Shown: piece after piece, positions 11,306-20,531 of the stretch
Layout of the letters: every line of letters begins with the position of its first letter
Numbering within the stretch: the first letter of the stretch is position 1
From: Lumbricus rubellus
Taxonomy: Eukaryota > Annelida > Clitellata > Crassiclitellata > Lumbricidae
Direction: 5' to 3'
Assembly (NCBI GenBank): GCA_945859605.1
Contig: OX243825.1
Span: 318,270 to 382,269, forward strand
Length of the DNA stretch: 64,000 nt
Translations under genes and position numbers: made by a program
Notes under the pieces: model-generated
What the model saw: only the letters and a program-made list of their open reading frames with translations
Database searches by the model: none
Told to the model about the DNA's origin: nothing

Positions 11306-11594
11306 TGGCCCTCATTTTCCGTGGATTAGACTCAGACGACCGCGTCATTTGTCAATCAAGAAGAAACGCCACAAGAAGCCCCGCCCACTCGACCGCGGCC
11401 AGACGGACAGTGAGAAAGAGACAGACATAGAGGGAGGCAGACACACACACAGAGAGGCATGGAGAGAGAGAGAGAGGTATGGGGATGGGAAGAAAGAGGA
11501 AGAGAGGAGAGAAGGAAGAGACGGGATCAACTAAGTGGACGACATACGACGACTAGGATTAGGTTTTAGTTTAAGTCGAGACAAATTACTACAA

Positions 11595-11985
11595 CTCTCA
11601 CATCACATCTGTCGCTTCTTAGTCCATCCACCTTTCCGTCCGTCTGTCCGTCTAACTGTCCGTTTGTCTGTCCGTTCATCTGTCTGTGAGTTTCGTCGTT
11701 CGTTTTGTTTTTCTGTCGTCGGATCCGAAGATCCCAAGAGAGAAGAAGAAGAGTTCTGAAGAACGGAGAAGACTCGATAGAAATTGACGAATGATGATGA
11801 TGTGTGTAAGAGACATACAGACAGACAGACAGGCAGGCAAACTGGCAGACAGGAAGACAAGAAGACAGGAAGACAGACAGACAAACATACATACAGGCAG
11901 ACAGACAGACAGGCACACAGACAGGCAGGGCAAACTGGCAGACAGGAAGACAGACAGACAGACAGACAGAAAGATAGGGTAGTGG
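11595..11985. repeat. CTGT array facing an ACAG array (inverted microsatellites)
   Basis: A degenerate CTGTCCGT array (about 11630-11690) is followed, across about 110 bp of unique sequence, by an ACAG/GCAG array (about 11812-11975). The two are partly complementary and could fold back on each other. Confidence 0.8.
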
Positions 11986-12354
11986 TAGTTGTCGGCGGTC
12001 GGAGTATTAGCAATTATTATAGTTGAACAGTAAAAGACGAAACATTTTTCTACAGCTGCGTTCTGCATGAGAACGTTTTCGAAAATTGTTCGTAACGCAA
12101 AAACCTTGCGTTCCGTTTGAGAGCCTCAATAAGCGTTACACACAAGCATGCATTATATACATGATACTGTATACATGAAAAAACAAGACATATGTATCGA
12201 TCTATGATGGAATCGGAATGAGATTATGAGTGGAAGAGGAGGAGAAGAAAACGAAGATGAAAAGGAGAGATGAAAAGGAATGGGAAGGTGATTAGGAATA
12301 GATAGATGGAAGATAAAAGATGACGATGATGAAACTGGAATAGAAAGTACTCAC

Positions 12355-12444
12355 GTCAACTATTTTATTGATAGGAATCCAAAGTTTTCGTTGCCTCTGA
12401 CTTCTTTCCTCGACTCCAGCAGTCGATGCATCGACAAAAGTCGT
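12355..12444 (-). CDS. Protocadherin gene A, 30-codon internal exon
   Basis: An exactly 90-nt phase-0 exon. The gene strand has an acceptor ending GATTGACAG before ACG at 12444, and a consensus donor GTGAGT directly after GAC at 12355. The 30 codons are open and encode a hydrophilic segment ending QRKLWIPINKIVD, with a single Trp. Phase matches both neighbouring exons, and the repeat-poor surroundings and canonical splice sites support it. It would lie about 95 residues inside the membrane in the cytoplasmic tail. Function unknown; a conserved short tail module is an inference. It could be an alternatively used cassette, since skipping it keeps the frame. Confidence 0.8.
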
Positions 12445-13451
12445 CTGTCAATCAACAACAAAACAATCAACGTTAATTAATTAATCGCTTGACTAATTAC
12501 ATGTACATAATTAATTGTTGTCTTCTATATATTGACAATTAAATAACGCTTTGCTCCTTGGAAAGCTTTGTTGGATCAATGAAACCAGTCATAGCAGATT
12601 AATTAAATCCTCCTCATCATATTTAATTCGATTCCTCTTCACTGTCTTCAGTCAAATAATTTTGTTAGGCGACAATAATGCTGCAAGGCCGTCATTTTTT
12701 ATTTTAAATAAATAATTATTATTATAATTAATAATAATTATTATTGATTAAGGAACAGTAGCAGCAGTTTCAGTTTAACGAGACTGTGTGATGGCAAAGA
12801 TCATTAGCGACGCCCTCCTCCTTTATCCAGGCTTTGGACTAGCACTGGATGAGTGCAACCAGTGGCGTAGTTTTCAGGGACAGTCACTAAGTGCTACTTT
12901 TATAAGTGCTGCCTCTACGCTATAGATTAGTAGCTTTTAAGCTCAGACGCTAAGCTGTGCCTCTAAGCGCTGCTTCTAAATGCACCGATTTTAAGCGCTG
13001 CCTCTAAATGGCTGTCGATCAAAAAGCAGAGATGTCCATCTACTGTGCCTATAATATTTGGCGACTCGATCTTACGGTTATCCGGGATTAATAACTATTA
13101 TAGCTAAGGATGAAGCATTGAGGCAGGTCGCTCTACCTTTCAACTAAACAACGCGTTCCTTTAAAAGCAATGTCTCTATCTTTGCAATCGTTAGACGCAA
13201 GGGCTGAGGCGCAATTTGAGAAGAAGAGACGGTTCGGATGCACTGGTCTAGATCTTTTAGCATATGCATGGATCGGTTCAAAGGTTGACGTAATAATTGT
13301 ACGCCACAGTACTGTAGATTGTAGAGCATTGACACTTGAATACAATGATTACAATGTCATCCTGATCGCATTTCATTTTGAAAGAAGGTATTTCAGAAAA
13401 TATAATATACGAATTATTGCTATCCGCATTTTTAATGCATAGACAATCATG

Positions 13452-13534
13452 TTAACTCATTCCAGCCGGAATTGTTTTGATACCTATGCTGTTAATGGGG
13501 TCACGGGTGACCCCATCCGGCGGAAAAGAGTTAA
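13452..13534. mobile_element. Miniature TTAA-flanked inverted-repeat element
   Basis: An 83-bp sequence bounded by TTAA on both sides. It has imperfect terminal inverted repeats (TTAACTCATTCCAGCCGG against CCGGCGGAAAAGAGTTAA) and an internal palindrome GGGGTCACGGGTGACCCC at 13497-13514. TTAA target sites and such ends are typical of piggyBac-type MITEs. There is no coding capacity, and family placement is an inference. Confidence 0.55.
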
Positions 13535-13944
13535 TAGACAACTAGACATAATTTTTTATTATTGTAATTCATTGAATTGATAAAAACAGTCAGATCTTCT
13601 TTAAAAATATACTTACTATCATAAAGCAAAAATCGTATAATAGATCTATTGTTATAATTATTATCATCCTAAAGATGTAAGTCTCCCTCATCATGCAATC
13701 TGCCGGAGGAATTATGTGGCTATTTGGAACCCGTGGGTTTGTGCAGCCACATGTGCAATTATTGTGCATGCAGGTGTTATACTATTATAGAAGGCGGCTT
13801 TGATTGGTGGTGGTAGCAGATCATGCAGTACATCACGCAGTACATGTCCCTTTCCGCATCATCCAGCAGGACATCAGCAAAGAGAAGACATTATTTTATA
13901 AAGACACCAGAGATCTGTTTTGCCATTTGAAGACATTGATGTTT

Positions 13945-14932
13945 TAACGCATCATTGAATGCATGAAATGTTCTAACGCGTCATTGAATGCATGAAATGT
14001 TCTAACGCGTCATTGAATGCATGAAATGTTCTAACGCGTCATTGAGTACATGAAATGTTCTAACGCGTCATTGAATGCATGAAATGTTCTAACGCATCAT
14101 TGAATGCATGAAATGTTCTAACGCGTCATTGAGTACATGAAATGTTCTAACGCGTCATTGAATGCATGAAATGTTCTAACGCATCATTGAATGCATGAAA
14201 TGTTCTAACGCGTCATTGAGTACATGAAATGTTCTAACGCGTCATTGAGTACATGAAATGTTCTAACGCGTCATTGAATGCATGAAATGTTCTAACGCGT
14301 CATTGAGTACATGAAATGTTCTAACGCGTCATTGAATGCATGAAATGTTCTAACGCGTCATTGAGTACATGAAATGTTCTAACGCGTCATTGAATGCATG
14401 AAATGTTCTAACGCATCATTGAATGCATGAAATGTTCTAACGCATCATTGAATGCATGAAATGTTCTAACGCGTCATTGAATGCATGAAATGTTCTAACG
14501 CGTCATTGAGTACATGAAATGTTCTAACGCGTCATTGAGTACATGAAATGTTCTAACGCATCATTGAATGCATGAAATGTTCTAACGCGTCATTGAGTAC
14601 ATGAAATGTTCTAACGCGTCATTGAATGCATGAAATGTTCTAACGCATCATTGAATGCATGAAATGTTCTAACGCATCATTGAATGCATGAAATGTTCTA
14701 ACGCGTCATTGAATGCATGAAATGTTCTAACGCGTCATTGAGTACATGAAATGTTCTAACGCGTCATTGAATGCATGAAATGTTCTAACACATCATTGAA
14801 TGCATGAATGTTCTAACGCATCATTGAATGCATGAAATGTTCTAACGCATCATTGAATGCATGAAATGTTCTAACGCATCATTGAATGCATGAAATGTTC
14901 TAACGCATCATTGAATGCATGAAATGTTTTAA
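13945..14932. repeat. 29-bp minisatellite (about 34 copies)
   Basis: The unit is ATGAAATGTTCTAACGC followed by one of three 12-base ends: GTCATTGAATGC, GTCATTGAGTAC or ATCATTGAATGC. Variants are intermixed in blocks such as one GAATGC/GCATC pair recurring next to GAGTAC units, which suggests homogenisation by unequal exchange. One copy near 14800 lacks an A. It lies in gene A intron 1. Confidence 0.95.
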
Positions 14933-14999
14933 CTCTGCTTTTCATCTGAGATCAAAAGTCATCTCATTCTGATGACACAAAGTCGTCATGAGGCGTCAT

Positions 15000-15445
15000 G
15001 ACTTCTCCTCTCAAATCCTCATATTCTCCATCATCTACATTCTTCTCATTCCTTCATCTCCATTTCCTCATCTCTTCCTTATTTTACTCAACTTCTCGCT
15101 CTCCTCCTCTGCTTCTGACTTATCCACATTCACCTTTTCTTCACCTCAGACTTTGTATGCTCCTCTTTCTCCTTCTTCTCTTCCTTTCCTTCTCCTTTTC
15201 CTCCTGTTCCTCCTTTCCCTCTTCCTCCTCCCAGTCCTCGTCTTTTTCTCTTTCTCCTTCTCCAGGTCACACTTCTCTTCACCTCCAAACTTCTTCTCAT
15301 CCTCCTTGGTCCTCCATCTCCTCCTTTCTCTTATTTTCTCATCCTTTCCACTTTCTACAACTCCTCCTTCTCCTTCTCCACATCTTCTCCTCGTCCTCTC
15401 GTCCACTTCTTTCTCCACATCTTCTCCTGCTGCTCCTATAATTAT
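15000..15445. repeat. Pyrimidine-rich low-complexity tract
   Basis: Plus-strand C/T-rich, TTCTCCT-like sequence. Long Ser/Leu open frames here are compositional. Confidence 0.7.
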
Positions 15446-15622
15446 TTGCTCATGGTTCGTAAGAGAAGAGCTGCAAAGCTATAATCAGGAGAAGGAGGAG
15501 GACGAGGAGGATGAGGAGGAGGAGAATGGGTGGAAAGAGGATACCAGGGAAAGAAACAGACGATACGGGTTCTCTCGGATGGCTACTCGTCTCCTTCAAC
15601 TACCCCCGCACCCTCCTTCCAA

Positions 15623-15623
15623 T

Positions 15624-15690
<67 letters not shown>
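15623..15690. repeat. (CAG)n microsatellite
   Basis: About 22 perfect CAG/AGC triplets. A short open frame around it would encode poly-Gln, but no splice-bounded exon was found. Confidence 0.9.
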
Positions 15691-15879
15691 CATGGACACT
15701 GTGCCAACGGCGTTGTCTATCATTAGAACTGCATTAAAGCTGGTCTGTCAGTGCGTTCGTGCGGCGGTCGTTTTCGCGGACCAACGACTAATAATATATG
15801 GCTAACTGCTACTGATGCTGCCATGGATTCCACCATGTCTTATCCTCCTACATTCCTCTTCGTTATTCTCCTCCTTATC

Positions 15880-16110
15880 TCCTCCTCCTCCTCCTCCTCC
15901 TCCTCCTCCTCCTCCTCCTCCTCCTCCTCCTCCTCCTCCTCCTCCTCCTCCTCCTCCTCCTCCTCCTCCTCCTCCTCCTCCTCCTCCTCCTCCTCCTCCT
16001 CCTCCTCCTCCACATCCTTCACATCCTCCACATCCTCCTCCTCCTCGCCTCTCTTCATCCTCAGCATCTCTTCGTCCTCTTCCTCTTCTTCGTCATCGTC
16101 ATCGTCAGGT
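15880..16110. repeat. (TCC)n microsatellite
   Basis: About 130 bp of perfect TCC (15880-16010), degenerating into TCCACA and TCTTCG variants. Confidence 0.95.
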
Positions 16111-16159
16111 TGTCATGACGCAATGTCATGTTAAGCTGTTCTTAGATGACACACGATTA

Positions 16160-16210
16160 CGAACGAACGAACGAACGAACGAACGAACGAACGAATGGAT
16201 GGATGGATAT
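16160..16210. repeat. (GAAC)n and GGAT run
   Basis: About eight GAAC/CGAA tetranucleotides (16163-16194) followed by a short GGAT run. Confidence 0.85.
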
Positions 16211-16311
16211 CTGATGGATGCACAGATGTATCATGGAAGTTTGGATGGATGACGGATCTAAGGATGCATGGAAATCTGGAATTAGTGAGGTTGTGCATAG
16301 AGGCATGGATG

Positions 16312-16835
16312 ACATGACGAAAGGGATGGACTTAAAGTCTTAAATTAAATTAGCCACTTAATGTGGAAGCGAATAAATGGTTGACTATAATAATTATAAT
16401 TGGTCTGAAATCACTCATAGACGACCGCCACACGCACACATACACTTACAGTAAATATAATATGCACCCATGTATATAATATGTTTGTATGTATCATGTA
16501 TGTATGTACGCAGAAGGAGGAGGTGGAGAAGGAAAATTAAGGAAGTGACTGGGAGATAGAGACATGCATGACACGACGAAAGGGATGGACTTAACTTAAA
16601 GTCTTAAATTAAATTAGCCACTTAATATGGAAACGAATAAATGGTTGACTATAATAATTGGTCTGAATTCACTCATAGACGACCACCACACGCACAGTGT
16701 CATACACTTACCGTAAATATAATATGCAACCATGTACAACATTGTACATGTATATAATGTGTTTATATGTATCATGTATGTATGTACGCAGAAGGAGGAG
16801 GAGGTGGAGAAGGGAAATTAAGAAAGTGACTTGGT
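16312..16835. repeat. Direct tandem duplication of about 250 bp
   Basis: Two copies (about 16312-16555 and 16570-16835) share GACGAAAGGGATGGACTTAA at the start, the block with TTAAATTAGCCACTTAAT, and GTATGTACGCAGAAGGAGGA near the end. They differ by small indels and substitutions. No coding function seen. Confidence 0.85.
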
Positions 16836-17084
16836 GCAGAATCTGAGTGGATCAATGCTGAGAACTGGAGAAGGTTGTGGAGTGTTGTTGTCTAAGATGA
16901 GCATACATGTATAATTGTATATGTATAACCATGAGCAAAGCGAATGCAAGACAACAATATTTGATTATATTTGTTTACTAGAAGCATTTCATAATTATTA
17001 TCATCCAATCTAGGCTTCTAAATGACAACCACCTTGCACCATGCTATCTTATAATTCACCTGTCGAATTCTTAGACTTCTCACT

Positions 17085-17335
17085 GCATTCACTCTTGTAC
17101 CTTGCAAGCACTGTGTAACCTTTATTCAGTTGTTGAATTCTACTCTTGTACCTCGCAAGCACTGTGTAACCCTTATTCAGTTGTTGAATTCTACTCTTGG
17201 ACTTTGCACCGTGTGACCCTTTCTTCAGTTGTTAAAATCCATTCTTAGACTTCTCATGCTCTGTGTTCACTCTTGGACTTTGCACCGAATCACCTTTAGT
17301 TCAGTTGTTAAATTCCACTCTTGATTCCCCGTCCG
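17085..17335. repeat. Degenerate tandem repeat of about 55-60 bp
   Basis: Four to five diverged copies marked by CACTCTTG, TTCAGTTGTT and GCACTGTGTAACC. It is the most decayed of the minisatellites in this intron. Confidence 0.7.
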
Positions 17336-17970
17336 TCTGATCCCAAACATTAAATGCTAATCTTGGCTTCTATGTCACGTGTCACGTGAGATGACTCTGA
17401 TTGGCTGCCTCCTCTTTGCCACGCTTTGTCATCTCTGATATTTTATCATCGCAATACATCAGCGACATTTCCCCGTTGAGCAGCTCGTTTGGTGCCATAT
17501 AAACTCGAGGTTATATAGCGCACATTCCGATGATAATACGAGAGCGGAATAATTGACGATGAGAGAGAGAGGACGACGACGTCATCAAATGAAGAAGATG
17601 ACGTAGACGATGACGATGGCTCTTGTGTGTGATAATGACTCATTGATGTGAAGTGTGCGTCGCCGCCATTTTGTCATTTCTCTTCCTTAGAGATTCCAAG
17701 ATGGAAGTGAACTCACGCGACCTTTGACCCTTCACATTATCGACTAATAAGGATGAGATGCGATGCAGTTTGCACTCAGAGTAAGTACAGAGTAAAGTAT
17801 ACACGAATCTTTCTAGATCATCTAGATCAAGTATAGAGTGAAGAAGAAATCCAAACGCGTTGAAAGTCAACAGCTTTCGACAACTGAGTTGGGATGAGTG
17901 GTTTCTAATCCAAAGTTCCAAACCATGTACTGTAATTACTAAAATGTTGAAATTTTGCCATAGTGTGTAT

Positions 17971-18021
17971 GTGAAATGTGTATCTGTCGCCAGAGGCGAC
18001 AGATACATGTACACATTTCAG
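17971..18021. other. Long imperfect hairpin
   Basis: Perfect 13-bp arms (17979-17991 and 17995-18007, starting TGTATCTGTCGCC) enclose the 3-nt loop AGA. After a small bulge (TGT), the outer TGAAATGTG pairs with CACATTTCA, so the foldback covers about 50 nt. It lies in gene A intron 1. A cruciform, small MITE core or structured RNA are all possible. Confidence 0.6.
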
Positions 18022-18170
18022 TGTGATCTTAAAAATGGCGTTGCAAATATATTTTATCTCTTTATCTGACTACTACTGTAACATGAGAAACGACCTGTTA
18101 TAATTAATTATTATCGTTGCCTTACCACTCTCACAATGGAATGAGTTTTTGTCACTTCAATGCTTTAAAC

Positions 18171-19976
18171 TAGGGCTGCATTTCGATTAATTTTTTTAAT
18201 CGCGATTAATCGCACGATTAAAAAAATTAATCGCGATTAATTAATCGCACATTTCCTGAAATTTTTAAAAGAGTATGTGATTTGGTCTGAACAGCCTAAA
18301 GCTGTAAATGCAGCCAGTTACTCAGACATACAAGTTTATTAACATTGTCTGTTGTCTGTTTGTTCAAAATGTTCCCAGAGAGAGAGAGAGAACAATCGTT
18401 CACAGGGAACAGTAGTGGCCGGAGACGCTAAGTATTTCCTTGCTACAGTGGCCAGGACTTTGTGGGCTCCAGCATGATCCTTCCACCACTGCAGTGGACA
18501 AGAATCCGTATCGATCTCTGGCGCATCTTTGTAGCGAAGTAGCGCATCCGAAGTTGATTTAGCCCGTGGAATCAAAGGTCTATCGTCGTCATCATCATCG
18601 TCAGAAGAAATTTCATAGAATTTCATAAGTTTTTTGGCAGGTTCTAAAATAAAAATAATAAATTCCAATTAATTAAATTTTTTACAAACTTTTCCTGAAT
18701 CGTTATAGGACTTAATTCATTCTCTTAGTCACAGGACACCAACTCAATCAACTGAACAGATATCAACCAATCACACTGTTGTCTGATCATTCAGAATGTA
18801 CAAGCAACCTCCACGGTCATGGCATTTATCATCATTTGAGTCCGATATTTTTAGGCAGGCTCAATAATAATAGAAATTTAAATTACATTTATTAAAATTT
18901 GAAATAATTATTTTAACCGCACTAACAACCCAAAACTACAGATTCACGGAAATCTGGACAAGCTATTCCTGAATCCTTATAAGACTCAATTCCTTCTCTT
19001 AGTCACAGGACAACAACTCTACCACCAACTCAATCAACTGAACAGATATCAAGTTTTACCAACCAATCACACTGATGTCTGTTCATTTGATTGACCTTCA
19101 ATCATTCAGAATTTACAAGCAACCTCCACGGTGATATCAACCATTTATCATTTGAGTCGGATGAAAATTGATAAAATATCATATGTTTTTGGCAGACTTT
19201 AAAATAAACAACTTAAATCAACAGATGAATGCACCAAATTAATTTAAATAAGAGAACAATAACATACCAGTGTTTGATGCTGGTATCTGCTCCTTTAACT
19301 TCTCTTCAACACTTGAGACTACGATTTGCAGCTCAGTCCTGACTTCCTCTCGCTTTTCTTTTGGAAGGCATTTCAGCTTTTTGAAGCGTGGATCCAGGGC
19401 TGTGGTGAAGTATAGCCAGCGAAGGTTGCAGTTTTCTTGACGAGTTTTGAGATCATTTATGAAAGCGGTTTTGAATTTCACAACGTAAAGCGGATCGTCT
19501 TCGGAAACAGTTAGTGCACGAAAAAGGTGGCAGAATGTTGGCAGAACCACAGAACATGAGAGGTAACGCTCTCCGCCAAGTAGTTCGACAGCGACGAATT
19601 ACTGCGGTGGTAGTTAAATTCTCTGTTACAATATTTACAAATGACTACCTTATCAGTTTTAAACTTAAACTGTCCGTCCATAACTGTTTTGCCCATTTTC
19701 TTCGACTCCATTGATCGAAATAACGAAAACAACATGTGCCGATGGACCGGACGTAGGCATGTCTCGTACGAGAAGTGTTGGGCGACTCGACAGAAGTGGG
19801 CGGTAACCGATAACCGATGATTACTTGAAAAATAATGATTACAAAACTTGACATAAAATGATAAAAATTCATAAAATATTTAATGCGTCTTTTGCGTTAA
19901 CGCGTTACAAAAATTTATCGCAAATTTTTTTAACGCGTTAATCGCGGGCGTTAACGGCGATTAACGTGCAGCCCTA
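18171..19976 (-). mobile_element. hAT-superfamily DNA transposon, internally deleted
   Basis: Ends begin TAGGGCTGCA on both sides. The element is flanked by a perfect 8-bp target-site duplication CTTTAAAC (18163-18170 and 19977-19984), the hAT signature. Subterminal sequence is rich in GATTAATCG / TTAACGCG motifs. At 1806 bp it is shorter than typical autonomous hATs. It contains minus-strand transposase fragments (listed separately) and two tandem copies of a non-coding block of about 260-310 bp (roughly 18645-18900 and 18900-19200), marked by CCTGAATC, CTCTTAGTCACAGGACA and AAGCAACCTCCACGGT. It sits in gene A intron 1, opposite neither splice site. Confidence 0.92.
18339..19735 (-). pseudogene. 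hAT transposase remnant (BED finger, core fragment, dimerisation region)
   Basis: Three minus-strand fragments occur in transposase order. At 19735-19511 there is a BED-type zinc finger with C-x2-C (VICKYCNREFNYHRS). At 19550-19239 there is a mid-protein piece with the hAT motif TTALDPRFK. At 18668-18339 there is the C-terminal dimerisation region, with PLQWWKDHA and LASPATTVPCERLFS. The fragments lie in different frames and most of the catalytic core between finger and mid-piece is missing, so the protein cannot act as a transposase. The last two fragments are separated by the duplicated non-coding block. A poly-Asp stretch precedes the dimerisation part. Confidence 0.85.
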
Positions 19977-20178
19977 CTTTAAACCCGTTCGCCTTAATCA
20001 AGATTGAAATTGCATTTGACGAATAAATCTTCGACAAACACTGATGATGGCCTTCATAATACAGTGTACTCCCGTATCACATAAAATAGAGTTTTGTGAA
20101 ATTTCTGCTCGGAGAAGAATCATGAAATTGCGTCACAGCAAACGTTCTGCAACTTCTATTTGGAATAATAATTAATTT

Positions 20179-20246
20179 TATTCAGAATAACAAGGACGGA
20201 TCCCAACGCTAAAAGTGCCGGGTATACGTCCTTGTTATTCTGAATA
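20179..20246. other. Perfect 20-bp-arm stem-loop
   Basis: Arms 20179-20198 and 20227-20246 are exact reverse complements (TATTCAGAATAAC... and ...GTTATTCTGAATA) around a 28-nt loop. It lies 280 bp inside gene A intron 1 from the donor. Geometry is near that of a small hairpin RNA, but it could equally be the relic of a MITE. Confidence 0.65.
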
Positions 20247-20531
20247 GACGTAATTTATAGGCTACTACGCCAATCTTCCACATTTTTCAAGACGGCATGC
20301 TCCCTTCCTAAACTTACAAACTAAATAGGATATTCATAGGAATATTATTTTACCTTAAGTATTATATTTAAAAGGTGTTTGTGTCAGTAAGAATAAACTC
20401 GTGTCGAAGTCCAGTAAGTTGTGAACAGTTAACCCTATTTTGACGAAATAGAATACAACACAATATTTATGAATGGATGATGATGATGATAATAATTATG
20501 AGTAGATGATGATGTGTTGTTGATGACTCAC

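Larger units (their letters stand above)
8004..12354 (-). other. Gene A intron 2 (predicted)
   Basis: A 4.35-kb intron between the 30-codon exon (donor GTGAGT at 12354-12349) and the terminal exon (acceptor TAG ending at 8004). It consists mainly of tandem repeats, listed separately, plus unassigned sequence at about 8650-8960, 9085-9540, 9625-10090, 11300-11590 and 11985-12350. No further phase-0 exon was recognised, but a short one could be missed. Confidence 0.7.
12445..20531 (-). other. Gene A intron 1 (predicted)
   Basis: An 8.1-kb intron from the donor GTGAGT at 20531-20526 to the acceptor ending at 12445. It contains the mobile elements and repeats listed separately. The unique parts (about 12460-13450, 13535-13930, 16840-17080, 17340-17970, 18025-18160 and 19990-20500) show no recognisable exon. 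Confidence 0.7.

Noticed and set aside
10109..11534. Plus-strand open frames of 257-365 codons (Gly/Val/Trp/Arg-rich)
   Set aside because: They are products of the 52-bp minisatellite, open in all three frames, and lie within gene A intron 2 on the opposite strand.
13133..13442. Overlapping open frames of 63-90 codons
   Set aside because: No homology cue, splice support or start context; both strands are equally open.
13945..14932. CRISPR-like array of regular repeats
   Set aside because: The 29-bp units are directly adjacent with no unique spacers, and the context is a eukaryotic intron.
17640..18014. Minus-strand 124-codon frame within gene A intron 1
   Set aside because: It begins inside the hairpin at 17979-18007 and has no recognisable domain or flanking splice sites.
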